Part shown: positions 23,479 through 34,952 of the stretch, piece by piece
Position numbering within the stretch: the first letter of the stretch is position 1
Layout: every line of letters begins with the position of its first letter
Source: Polytrichum commune
Taxonomy: Eukaryota; Streptophyta; Polytrichopsida; Polytrichales; Polytrichaceae
DNA: 64,000 nucleotides
Reading direction: 5' to 3'
Assembly: GCA_950295325.1 (NCBI GenBank)
Contig: OX485806.1
Coordinates: forward strand, 37,076,001 to 37,140,000
Notes under the pieces: model-generated
What the model was told of the DNA's origin: nothing
What the model saw: only the letters and a program-made list of their open reading frames with translations
Database searches by the model: none
Program-made: the position numbers and the translations under genes

Positions 23479-24825
23479 CCGTACGTTAAGGGCAGCTTCG
23501 GCGCTCTCTTGCCGAATAATTATTAAAAGTAAAAAAACAGTGTTCGGCGGGAAAAAAAAACATTACTAAAAATTTCGGCATTTTAAATAGTTTAATAATG
23601 CAATTTCGGCATACATCCAAGAAGTTATTACCTAACAGTAAACAAGAATGTTTATTCACGATTTCACAATTTGTGTGAAGAGTTTTACAAAAGATATAAA
23701 TCTTTCACGATTTTGTGAAGAGTTGAGAATGCTCTGTGCTTTATACAAGTAGAGTGGAGTTGGGTTCAACAATGCATATGGGATATGTAAAGTTTGAGGT
23801 GAAGCACCTAGTTAGACTTCATTTTTATAACACGCATAACTTTTGCATAGAGTCTTCAAATGACATAAAATTTGTTGGAGGTGAAAGATTACTTGATTTC
23901 TAAACTTTTCTTAGAGCAACAAAATTCCAAAAAAGTTGATCTTCTATGCACAAATGAGCTCCGAAAAACTGTTATGAACGCATTTTAATTTTTTGATCTT
24001 TACACGGCTGCAATGTTTTGTCCATATCTTTTGCATAAAGATTTATTTTGACACAAAACTTGTTGGGGGTGGAAGATTACTTGATTTCTAAACTTTTCTT
24101 AGAGAAACAAAATTCCAAAAAAGTTGATCTTCTATGCACAAATGAGCTCCGAAAAACTGTTATGAACGCATTTTAATTTTTTGATCTTTACACGGCTGCA
24201 ATGTTTTGTCCATATCTTTTGCATAAAGATTTATTTTGACACAAAACTTGTTGGGGGTGGAAGATTACTTGATTTCTAAACTTTTCTTAGAGAAACAAAA
24301 TTCCAAAAAAGTTGATCTTCTATGCACAAATGAGCTCCGAAAAACTGTTATGAACGCATTTTAATTTTTTGATCTTTACACGGCTGCAATGTTTTGTCCA
24401 TATCTTTTGCATAAAGATTTATTTTGACACAAAACTTGTTGGGGTTGGAAGATTACTTGATTTCTCAACTTTTGTTAGTTGGACAAAATTCTATAAAACT
24501 TCATCTTCTATGCTCAATTGGACTCCAAAAAATTGTGTACAACACATTTGAAAAGCCTCACTTAGAGTCTTGCTACTTCTTAACCCATATTCTTTGTGGA
24601 CTAATGTTAGTGAGCTTGATTACAAAATGAGCACCTTCTCTCCATCACAATTCATATATGCTTCCAGTGTAAGTAAAATTCTAGTGAGAAGTTAAAATTT
24701 CTTACTTTTCGGCAATTTTGAAAATTAATTAATTTTATATTCGGCAAAAAATGTCAATAATTTCCCAAATTTTTCGGCGTCTATTTTTAGAATTATTTTG
24801 TGCCGAAGCTGCCCTTAACGTACGG
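23479..24825. mobile_element. TA-target DNA transposon (mariner/Stowaway-like), 1347 bp
   Basis: The inverted ends are CCGTACGTTAAGGGCAGCTT on the left and its exact complement on the right, continuing to TCGGC. The flanking dinucleotide TA (23477-23478 and 24826-24827) is duplicated. The empty site CATTGTATTTCATCTTCCC is preserved at 61605-61623 and near 40868-40886. TTCGGC repeats several times near both ends (for example about 23540, 23575, 23605, 24740 and 24775). The centre holds a 188-bp tandem repeat. No transposase is encoded. Confidence 0.85.
23820..24640. repeat. 188-bp tandem repeat inside the TA-target element
   Basis: AGATTACTTGATTTCT starts at 23886, 24074, 24262 and 24450, an exact 188-bp period. 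The middle units are almost identical, and the first and last are diverged. Shared text includes AAAAGTTGATCTTCTATGCA and TACACGGCTGCAATGTTTTG. Confidence 0.95.
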
Positions 24826-24827
24826 TA

Positions 24828-26740
24828 TTTCATCTTCCCTATGGACATGTGGAGAGAATAAAAGGTCTTTCTGTGACCTTCTATTGAATATCACAAGAAT
24901 GTTTTTGGTAAACACAATTGCTTGCATTCAAATGGTCACTCCTTACAACATCTTTCAATATGCGTCAAACTTTATGTATAACACCTCACTCTTAAGTCAT
25001 AGAATATTTTAATTACATGTAAATTGGTAAATCTAGTAATTTTTCTTAAATATGAAGAGCCTATAAAATACTCATGAATATTTAGGTGCAACTTTGACAT
25101 CATTGATATTATTCCACGGAAAAACAACAGACTCATCTGCCATATAAATTTATAATTAATCACCTCAAGTCCATTCAATAAGTGCTTTCCTTCAAACATA
25201 CATCATTTTGGATGTCAAGACTAACATCGTCAAGAATATAGGTAGCTTACAAACATGCCCATTATCATCTAAGAAACATTTTGCCCTATAAATGGAATAT
25301 TGTATTCAAAACATATTTATAATAGGATGATAAATGTCACATTGCACAAATATTCTTGATGCATTTGGACACACTAAGAATCCAATGCATTCTTCACACA
25401 ACATGTCTTTATTTAGATGAATACAAAGTCTATTTGTACAATACTTTCCATATGTGTTTTGGGGCAGCCATGACAAGATGTCAAGTTTGTAAACGCCCTC
25501 ACAAGACAAATCATCAACATCTAGGACACTGTCATCTAGACAAATATGGTGTTGTCTTTCACATTATAATATGGGTTATTATTGCAAAGGTATGTTCACT
25601 TCGAGGTGGACCCCTTGATTACATGGACTCAATGGACTTGCACTTTATTCAAGTGTCAAACTTGGTGCGTTGAAAGTTGGAAGTGGAATGTTTAGTCAAT
25701 CTTGATGACAATGTTGGAAAAAGCATGACCAAGGAACATGGAACATTGACATCCGAGTCTACTTGAACCGATTGAAATGAAAAATATAATACAAGTAAGC
25801 AAATAATCAAATACTTAGCAAAATTTCCGCCAAAATGCTTTTAAGAACTTTGATACGCTAGAGATGTTGACTTTGATTTTAATAAAACATTGAGAACAAT
25901 TGACTTTATGGCTTGTCACTTTAGTTGGGGCAATCCCCTTGAGAGGATGATGTAGGAAATTGTTTAACACATGTGTGTAACAAAAGTTAGGGTCATTAAT
26001 TAGCCCATTACGATAAGGCCATATTTACTTGATTAGTATTTTTAGACACTGGTAACTCGAGTGGTCCTTCATCTTAGATAAGAGCTTGTCTCCTACCTTT
26101 TTCTTTTGCTACATATGATCAATAGAAATTCAATATTATGTATCATGTGTCACACATTCACAAAACGATCACACATGTCAGTGTCATAAATCATGTGGGT
26201 GGATATACAATGCCCAACAAATGTCTACTTTGGGGGTGTCAAGGACTAAATTTTGGATGAAAACCATATCAATTACTGAAGCAACGTTTGGTATAATCTG
26301 CATCCTAACAATTTTGAACATAAATATTGTCATTGATCATAGAATTTGGATGAAAAATCAATTAGTGAGTGACAACTTTTACAACAATATAAATTTACAA
26401 TGCCCAATTTTATTTTATTTGCAAGGGATGACAAACAACCGTAGGTTTACATGTAGTGTTGGTAACTGACACGGGCAGTTTATAAATCGTATTGAGCATG
26501 ACAAATAGTTCGGTGACACTAAAAACAATATTTAGTTTAGTATTAGACTCATGGACACCCTCTCACAAATCTTCAATAGATAGTTTACACACTTTGTCCT
26601 TGACAAAGGAAAACTTGGAAAGAAACAATCCCCAATCCCACTACATTGTTTATGGTGTGTCGTGTCAGTTGAGTAATATCAGAATGAAAATCAAGCTGTA
26701 TCTCTAATCAATGCAAGATGACTAGATCCATCAAGAACCT
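24828..26740. repeat. Duplicated block upstream of AP2 copy 3
   Basis: It matches 61613-63050 closely and 40875-42010 partly. Shared landmarks are GACATGTGGAGAGAA, AAACATACATCATTTTGGAT, CAAGATGTCAAGTTTGTAAA, CATCAACATCTAGGACACTG and CCCTTGATTACATGGACTCA. Short open frames (for example 25356-25673) are interrupted differently in each copy, which argues against coding. Confidence 0.7.
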
Positions 26741-26926
26741 TCGATTTTACATCTGAAACTCCATCAAATGTGAGGTGAAAATGAAAGCTGCAACCGAATT
26801 TCTTGTGTACGTCCAATAAATGCCTTTGACCCAATCAAGTGACTGTCCCATCCAAGAATTTTGACATAGTCTCCTTCCAGTTCTACAATATGAAGCTCAT
26901 GAGCTTGTTTATTATAGACCTTCTTT

Positions 26927-28141
26927 CTAGGATGAGCCCGTCTTTTGCAGAGGAGAACATGTATCACCCATGCTCGGCAAATCACTTGCAAACATGAAAT
27001 ATGATTCGTTCCCATTCTCAACCACTCCAAAATTGATGTAGGTATCTACTTCTTGAGGAGCTTGGTCCACAACTTCAAGTGGTGGATATTTCTCTGAGGT
27101 GATGATATCTTTGGAATTTGGTTGAATATCAACTTGTGTTATGAGGGGAATCATTTTGCAATCTTGCTTGACCAAAGCACATGTTGGCATTATCCTTGCT
27201 TCGACACTAGGTTTTTCCAAAGAAGAATGAGTGTCCAAAGGCATGGATTGAGATGTTGAAACCTCAAATGAGTTGTCTATTGCATTTCTTTGATCACTTG
27301 GCATGATACACCGCATGGTGGAGTTTGAGAGGTGCTTACTAGAGTCCTCAAAATTGAGAGTAGTTTGCTTTTTGTATTGAATGACAGCAACGTCATATGC
27401 TCGAGCGGCTTCCTCTGGGGTGTCAAAGTTACCAATCCACATCTTCTTGTTGGTCTTCTTTTCAGAGATCTTGATTTCAACAACCCAAGGACGTTTGCGT
27501 TCCGGACGCCAACGTACACCTTTGTAGCGTGGAATGACTGCACCTATAAGTTCCTCCAATTCTCGAGTCATTCTTCGTGTCATTGTCCTTTCCAACCTCC
27601 AAGCTCTTCCACATTTCGGAACAAGAAATTGTGGTGCACGAAGATCATAGCATTCAACTAATGTTGAAAAATGTGTAGGCTCTCCTTATTCCCAAAACAA
27701 CGAAGAAAAAATATCTGTCGAAATATTTGAGAATGTTTTATTGTAGTCTAAAAATGCAAGCATGGATTCGGAAGGCTCTGTACCAAAAGATCGTATTGAG
27801 AATTCCAAAAAACCACGTTGATTCAATGTACTAGAATCCAATACCAAACGATATTGCGGTGTTGTTGTTGGATTTGTGATCTTATAATATGGTGGCGCAC
27901 TTGGATTTGACAAATATGAGATTGAAACTCCCGACTCATTGAGACACTTTTCGTATAAATTCATGCACCGGTGATGCATTTTCGGAGAAAAAGATGATAC
28001 AATCTTTTGTGCAGACCAAGAAAAACCAGCTTTGATTAAATAATGATGCCATTGACCTTGTGCCTCAAACTTGTGAGAACCATTTTCAAGTGTTGAATAT
28101 CGACATATTGCTTTGGTGATCTTCATAAGTTCCTCTAACAT
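26927..28141 (-). pseudogene. AP2/ERF gene copy 3, single internal stop
   Basis: On the minus strand one reading frame of 405 codons runs from 28141 to 26927 and is broken by a single TAA at 27688-27686. The intact copy has CAA (glutamine, in HEQREP) at that place. Upstream lies the conserved N-terminal region (MLEELMKITKAICRYS..). Downstream a 222-codon ORF from ATG 27595 contains the whole AP2 domain (about residues 19-82 of that ORF): YKGVRW, WVVEI, WIGNFDTPEEAARAYDVA and LNFED. The DNA-binding residues look undamaged. A protein starting at the internal ATG, which matches a conserved MTR-rich stretch, would be an AP2-only derivative. I call it a pseudogene because of the stop; read-through or internal initiation is not excluded. 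Confidence 0.75.
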
Positions 28142-30140
28142 CTTACTTGCAATACTAGCCTATAGACTCAAGCAAAACTACAAATTTGTATATATATCAT
28201 GCACAATTGCAATTGCTATATGTCAGCTGCACACTAAGAGATACTTCCTTAATGGCGCTTTCTAAAACTAAGCTTTCTTGCCTTCTTTCGATACAAACTC
28301 ACATAAATGAATACAAAGTTGAATATGTACAAAACAGTCTAGCTCATGACAATGAGATATTGAAGACCAAGTATGTTGAGGTAAAAAACATAGACCTTCA
28401 AGGATATTAGACGCTCAAAGTGTGTTGGATATTAAACATTCTATTCATTCCAATCAAGGAAATAATTACATGGAAAATAGCAAGGTATTGAAAACTAACA
28501 AATATGCAAGGCACTTGAACATCACCAAAGTTCTTGGTCCAAGCAAAGGATGCAAAATTTGAAAGTGCGCCTTGAGTCCACTTGTGACATTGTCTAGTCC
28601 TATTTGAAGGTTTGATGGATTGCATGAGCCCAGTAATTTAACAAGAAGCTTCTTTCCAAGCCACCCTATATGGTGGTCAACCCTTTCACATTACAATATG
28701 CGTTGGTGTTCTTATTTAATTTAAGGTACACTTTGAGGTGGACCCCTCAAATGCATTGACTAAATTGATTTGCACTTTATTCAACTTTCGTCATGCGTTG
28801 AAAGTTGGAAGTGGAATGTTTAGTTAATCGTGACGAGTAATAAGGAAGAAGGTTGACCGAGGCACAGGCAATACTAACATCAAAGTCCAAGTGAACATAT
28901 GGAAGTGAATAAATGATACATAAATAATTAGAAATACATAAAACTTAGACCAAACTTACTGCTATTAAGAACTTTGAAATACTAATGTTGTTGCTTTTCT
29001 TTTTGATAGAAGGTTGAAAACATTTGACTTATGCATGTTACTTTTGTTGGGGCAATCCCTTGGAGAGGGTGATGTAGGGGATTCTTAACATGTGCCTGAA
29101 AAAAAATATTAAGGTCATTAATTACCTCTTTAAAATAATGCTATATTTACTTCATTAGCATTTTTGTAACTCAAGTTGTCTTTGATGTTAGATTAGAGTT
29201 ATTTTGCATGGCTATTCTTTTGCTACAAATTACCAACAAAGATTGAGTGTTATGTCTCTATTGTCACACATTCACAAGGTCATCACACATGTGAGTGACA
29301 TAAATTATGGAGGTGGATAAACAACCCTCCACGAGTAGTGCTTGAGGGGTGTCAAGGGCTAAAGCTACATTGTTTTGTTTAATTAGTGTGGGTTACCATT
29401 CAAAGTTATGTGTTACTATATCATTTTATTAAGAATATCATTTAAATACCCAAATTACATAAGTACTTAGTATGCATACTAAAGAATATGATATAATTTA
29501 GTTGGTAAAAAACAAAAATGTAGGTAGGAATTTATACCTACATGTAACTCCCAATGGTAATTACAAGGAAAAAACTGTAGATATTAGATAGGTAGGGTCT
29601 CTGCTCCACAATAGGTCTACAATAAATAGTATAGTTAGTGCCCTCTGTTATATTTCCATTGTGGTAACTTTTCTATTATCACTTGTTGTGAACAAGATTG
29701 CAAGTATTGTCATGAATGATGGAATTTTGGATGAAAACCCTATCAATTATTGAAGCAACGTTTGGTATAATCTTCATCCTTACAATTTTGTACTGAAATA
29801 TTGACATTGATGATAGAATGTGGATGAAAAATCACTTAGTGACAACCTTTACAACAATATAAATCTGCAATGCCCATTTTCTTTTTGCAAGGGATGGCAA
29901 ACAATGGTAGGTTTACATTTAGTGTTGGTAACACTACACATGCGGTTTATAGTTAGCATTGAGCAAGACAAATAGAATTAGTGACACTAAATACATTATT
30001 TAGTGTAGTATCAAACTTATGGACACCCTCTCACAAATCATCATCAGATACTTTACACACATTATCCTTGAGGAAGGAAAACTTGAAAAGAAACAATACC
30101 CAATCCTTCTACATTGTTTATGGTATTTAGTGTCACTTAC
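28142..30140. repeat. AP2-array flank, copy 3
   Basis: Non-coding block matching 1727-3357, 5543-6948 and 43377-45375. It ends with the ACACTAAATACATTATTTAGTGT near-palindrome (about 29984-30006) and TTGTTTATGGTATTTAGTG. It is interrupted at 30141 by a family G element and resumes at 31947. Confidence 0.75.
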
Positions 30141-31946
30141 TGTTAGCCCTAAACTCCCACCCTTATGCATCGTAGTCCGGGTGGGAGCCTCAGGCTCACA
30201 TGAACTTCAGTTACCTCACTTGGTCATCCCACTAGGAGCCCAAGTTGTCTCATAATAAATCTTCAAACACCCAGATCACTACATTCGTTAATTTGAGACT
30301 TTCTCTTGTCTCAAATTAATATATGGACCACAACAACATGGTCTAATGTTTGGGTTGTCCTACCTAAACCATCTTGATATGAGTTCTTAATTGGGTTCTT
30401 GATATGAACACCCGCTTCAAAGTATTTGCATCTTACAACATTCTCCAATATATGTGTGATTTTATCCATGTTCTTATATTTGTAACTGTCTCAAAATGCC
30501 GAAAAAGTCCCAAATTAACGAATATAGTGATCCAGTCTTTAATCAAATGGCCCAAGATCCAAACATTGATGAATACTTGTTACTTTGTGCCCTTCGACCA
30601 AGATACACTAAGGTCAAATCACATCCCCATAGAGTGGCTAATTAAGATTTGAATAAGTTAATGTCAAGTCAACATTTGGCCTAATACCACTACCACCCCA
30701 CTCCCCTTAGCAATGCACTAACTCCAATCACCACCTACCACTTAAGAGAAGGCCTCTGCCCCCTTCAGTCCTCCTCAAAGGCCTTACCCTGTCCCGGGTT
30801 GAGCTAGCATGGCCCCTGTTTGATGTGTTGTATCCCAACTGTCGAGAGGCTCTGAATCAGTTGCCCCTTGCCTTCGTAGATTTACTCTGCCCCCTGGAGG
30901 TGCCACGCGGCATCCTCCTTCCCTCCTGCTCACGTTCAGATCCCCATTCCCGCAAAACCAGCCAAATCCCAATGTTGCGGTCGTAGCACACAATTCAGCC
31001 AGAAGCTTTTGTTGCAATTGCCTACCGCTTCCTCAGTGAGATTTGCCTCTATCTCGCCCTCCTGAGCTCGAATTCCGACCCAGTTGTGAATTCTCCAAGC
31101 CGCATCGTAAAACTCCTCCCTCCGCATGCCTGCAAAGCCGAGGTTGTTCCTCTGAGGCCTTGATCAAATTTGATCTAGAACTCTCCTGTTCCGACATTCC
31201 TCACCTCAAATTTGTCCAGCTGTAGCAACGATTTCAAGGCCGTCAGCAATGTTGCCTTGCCCCTTCCCAATTCTGGTGCAATTTCCTTACTGGCATTCAG
31301 CCTTTAGCCCACAGTGCCGTCATTCCAGCCGCTTCAACCCCTCTTCCGCAATCTGCTCCACTGTCAGTGAATCTCTGCGGCTCCCTTCAACTCATTCTCA
31401 CCTAAATTTCCCCACTACATTTCCAATCCCCGCACTCTGTTGTATTACCTGGATGCTCTTCGGAGCTATCTGTGTGACCAAATCTCACCCGAGTATCCCC
31501 GCTCCGCCCCCCGGCCTCAGGGCATTTCCCACACACAGAGAGAGTCTTGTTTTCCTCTGCTTGACTTGTTGGGCTTCCCCACCCTGGACCTCCGCTGTTC
31601 TCGACCCTAATCTCCCTGGACCGAAGCCCCTCCCCCTCGATTCCGTGTAGCTTTGTTCCTAAAACGGATAATAATTCAGCTACGTCTTCCCAACCTACTG
31701 CAATTACTAACTTAAGTCCCATCTCATTTGGTCCTAAGCTTCACCCTTGCTCACTTAATTCCCACATTAGCACTCCTAACCTTAATCCCCAAAATAATCC
31801 CCACCTAGCTCTCTAACTCAACTTAACTCAAAACTCAAACCCCCACTCTTTTTATCTTTCTTGGATAACTAATATAAATTCCAAATCCAATCTAAACAAC
31901 TTTTTTAAGGTTCAACACACATCTGGGCACCTTATTTGGGCTCACA
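30141..31946 (-). mobile_element. Family G element, minus, 1806 bp
   Basis: It begins TGTTAGCCCTAAACTCCCAC and ends TTATTTGGGCTCACA. Perfect 5-bp repeats CTTAC flank it at 30136-30140 and 31947-31951. The terminal motif CTTATGCATCGTAGTCCGGG is at about 30160. A 257-bp DNA element (30275-30531) sits inside it, leaving a net length of about 1545 bp. The interior 30700-31700 is C-rich, and its open frames on both strands are not conserved in other copies. Confidence 0.85.
30275..30531. mobile_element. Internal-deletion derivative of the ATCACTA-end element
   Basis: The ends are ATCACTACATTCGTTAATTT and, on the other side, its inverted form ending AATATAGTGAT. CCAG flanks both sides (30271-30274 and 30532-30535). 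Its left half is the reverse complement of the right arm near 15284-15431, and its right half is the reverse complement of the left arm near 6949-7053. They join at GCAAATACTTTG, so about 760 bp of interior was lost. Confidence 0.8.
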
Positions 31947-32436
31947 CTTACCCTATTTTCATGCACATGCTAGGTTACACTAATGTTCAATAACGTCATC
32001 ATTAGTGTCATCTCGTGACTCTTGGCATTCAAATGTGCTTACTAATATCTTGGCATGAGTATGTTCAGTATTGAGGTGCTTGCCTATGTTACACAATAGG
32101 GTCAAAGTTGAAACAAATTGTACAGAAATGACACTAGGCATTAGTATGCTCAAGAATATCTTCCCTTTAAATACTAAAATGTGAATACATGATGCTTGCC
32201 ATTGGTATGCTCAACAATATCTTGCCGTTACATACTAAAACACAAAACTATCATCTCAAGTATCCCAATGTGCTACACTAAATGTCATAATATAAATAAA
32301 AGCTCACTTGAAAAAGTTACTTATGTTGATGAATAGTGCCATATTGGCAATTAGAGGATATGACACTTGAAGACCTCTAGGCATCTAGTTTAATAATGAA
32401 CATAACATTAAATATCATAACAATGTAGATTAATCC
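31947..32436. repeat. Array block shared with 18346-18522
   Basis: It carries the same GCTAGGTTACACTAATGTT..CTTGGCATTCAAATGTGCTTA sequence and then continues into AT-rich DNA with internally repeated TATGCTCAA.AATATCTT motifs (about 32145 and 32205). No gene is seen. Confidence 0.6.
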
Positions 32437-34952
32437 GACCCCCCCCCCCCAGATGCACACCTTATATATTTCTAGTAACATTGATTAACCCGATATATAT
32501 ACCTAGTAACACTAACTATCGCTCATGCCACCTACATAAATAGGTATTGAGCCCCCTCCTCCCCATGTTTACACAAACATGACTAGGAGAGAATCAACAA
32601 ATGTACCACACCGGTATAAAAAGCACCAATCTTCCTTATTAGTAGAAGTAGTAGTAGTAGTATCAAATCTTCATGTTTAGTATTTTTTTCTTTCTAATGG
32701 ACCTTGCTTCGATTCCATTGAGGAATGCAGTGAAGGTGCAAGCCCATTTTGTTCCCATTTAAGAGCATTTTCATGGCCAAGGAGTTTGCAAGTCTAAGGT
32801 AGAAATATCCAAACCAATTAACCACCCTCTACCCATGCACTAGACCGCCGTCATAATAGTGAAGTGCCATTTTTGAAACCGATTATGGTGAGGCCGCCAA
32901 GTCAATGCGTGTACACTTGGTGTAGCCAATGAGAGTTAAATTTAATGTGTTAAGGAGTTACCCGGTTTTGGTGATGTTTTGTAGTGGCACTTTTGCGCCA
33001 CCCCCTTCCGAGGGAGCCTAAAAGTATCACACAAGCCCTTCGGTGAAGGTAGCGTGCACTTGCAGGTGCCAAGCCAAACCCGGATGATAGGTGTATAAAG
33101 TGAGTACTTAGATTTTTGGAGGGGAATTAAATATGCGTTGTAATACCTCTGCAGGTTGGACCTTAGTTTTTTACTATTGTGGCTCTAAACTCCACTAATA
33201 AATTTCACATCTAGTTCTAACCTAAACATACAACCTATTCTAAGCGCAGACGGTCCAACCTTGGAACCAAAACAATCATAACTTGTGAATTGAGATGGCT
33301 CTAATACACACCAACCGGGTGCGATTCATACCACCTCTAGCTCAATGAATGGAATAACAACAATTTGATGGACCATTAAATTCTTTCTTATTTCTTAACT
33401 TAGTTATATTTAATTTCCTAAGCGGGGGACTTGGCCTAAGTTTCACCCTTTACACAAATTATTTCTTATTTAGTTAATTTTGTTTACACATCTTACCTTA
33501 CTACATTCATATATTAGGCATCACCCCTTATTTGATTGGTGCACCCCTTAGCTCGGAACCTTCTATGGCCTTGTGCAGGTCCTTTGAAGATTGAATGACA
33601 TCTCAAACCCTTCAGACTTTAACGGTCTGAAGGACGGTGTCACCCTACTGAATTAAGTTTCTGATTCGGGTCTCTTCCCAACAAGGGTTTACGATTTGTT
33701 TTTTATGTTTTTAATTATTAAGTGTGTTTACACTGGATAGACCACGAAATGCAACTTAATGGGACTAGGGTGACGGACAACCTATAGGTTCAACATGTTG
33801 TATAATCTTCATAAATTGGGCCATTACTCCCAATCCACGGGGCCAACAATATAATAATGAATTCGCGGGTCATTAATCCCACGTTTCCATTAACAACATT
33901 CAGAATGGTCGTGGTGGTGATTAATCTGACTTATCAGATACAAAACTTACTAATACTTAAAGTTACCACCACAAAACATACAAAAGGTCCGGAGAACAAT
34001 GAAGTTGGGTACCCCCTTGGCGGTCAAATGGTCAAGCTACTTGACCTTACGAGATAGGCGAGTGGGTTTAGGGATGCATACCTTGGCCGCGCTTCCTCTA
34101 TCCCTAAATGAAAAGCTAGGGTTAGTTACTTTACGTTTATTCTCCTCAATTGATTGGGCTCGATGTAGGCCGAGCTACTACCTCCTTCTTTGTTGTACTT
34201 CCCACACGTTGACCTTGTCTTTTTCCTTGTAGTTATCCAACTTCCAACTTCAAAAATTCATAGTAAGTTCATTATTACTTGCGTCTGGGCTTTTCTTACA
34301 TCATTAGAAAACTATTCACATGGTTTAATTAAAGAAAATATGATATGAACAAGTTAAGTCAAGATGAATCCAGCAGATTCTTTGTAATACAGTAGTCAAC
34401 GAGGAAGTCTCAAACCACGTATTCCGCCTTAAAAAATTCATATATAATTTATGTCTTATTCAAATAAAAAGTTTCAGACAACCTTGAAAAGCTAGATAAA
34501 ATATCTACTTGAAAAAATATATATTTTTTAAATTAAAATTTTTATTAGATTAGCAGGTCTGATCCAACAACCGCTACCCAAAGGAACACCAAGTTTTTTC
34601 CTATTCCATCTTTGAAAATTCATAAGTAATTCGTGCATTGACCAAATTATAAATGGAAAACGACTACATATAGTTATAAAAAATCTTTAAAAGAGAAAAA
34701 TAATAATTATTATTTTCTAGATCATGAACTAAGCGTTCAAGCCATCGACGGCTGAGGTCTAACTTACCTCTACAAAAGAAAGGAAGAATTTTTGTGTGTT
34801 AACAAATACACATTCTAACTAGGAGAGATAATAGAGAATTTTCTTAAGCCTTGCTATTAAGCCATTGAGAAGGCAAGATAAAAGTTTTTTCCTAATTACA
34901 TAGATGTACGGCTTCGCCCAAACATTTAAAAAAAAATACAAAGTAGAAGGAG
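32437..34952. other. Non-coding interval, nothing recognised
   Basis: It contains a poly-C run (about 32439-32450), a short (GTA)n stretch near 32645 and a 9-bp hairpin CCTTCAGAC..GTCTGAAGG near 33615. Short open frames at 33857-34232 show no familiar domain. I looked for polyprotein motifs (DTG, YADD, integrase) and saw none. Confidence 0.5.

Noticed and set aside
30784-31722. Cluster of open frames on both strands
   Set aside because: They lie in the C-rich centre of a family G element. They are open on both strands because of base composition and are not conserved in other copies.
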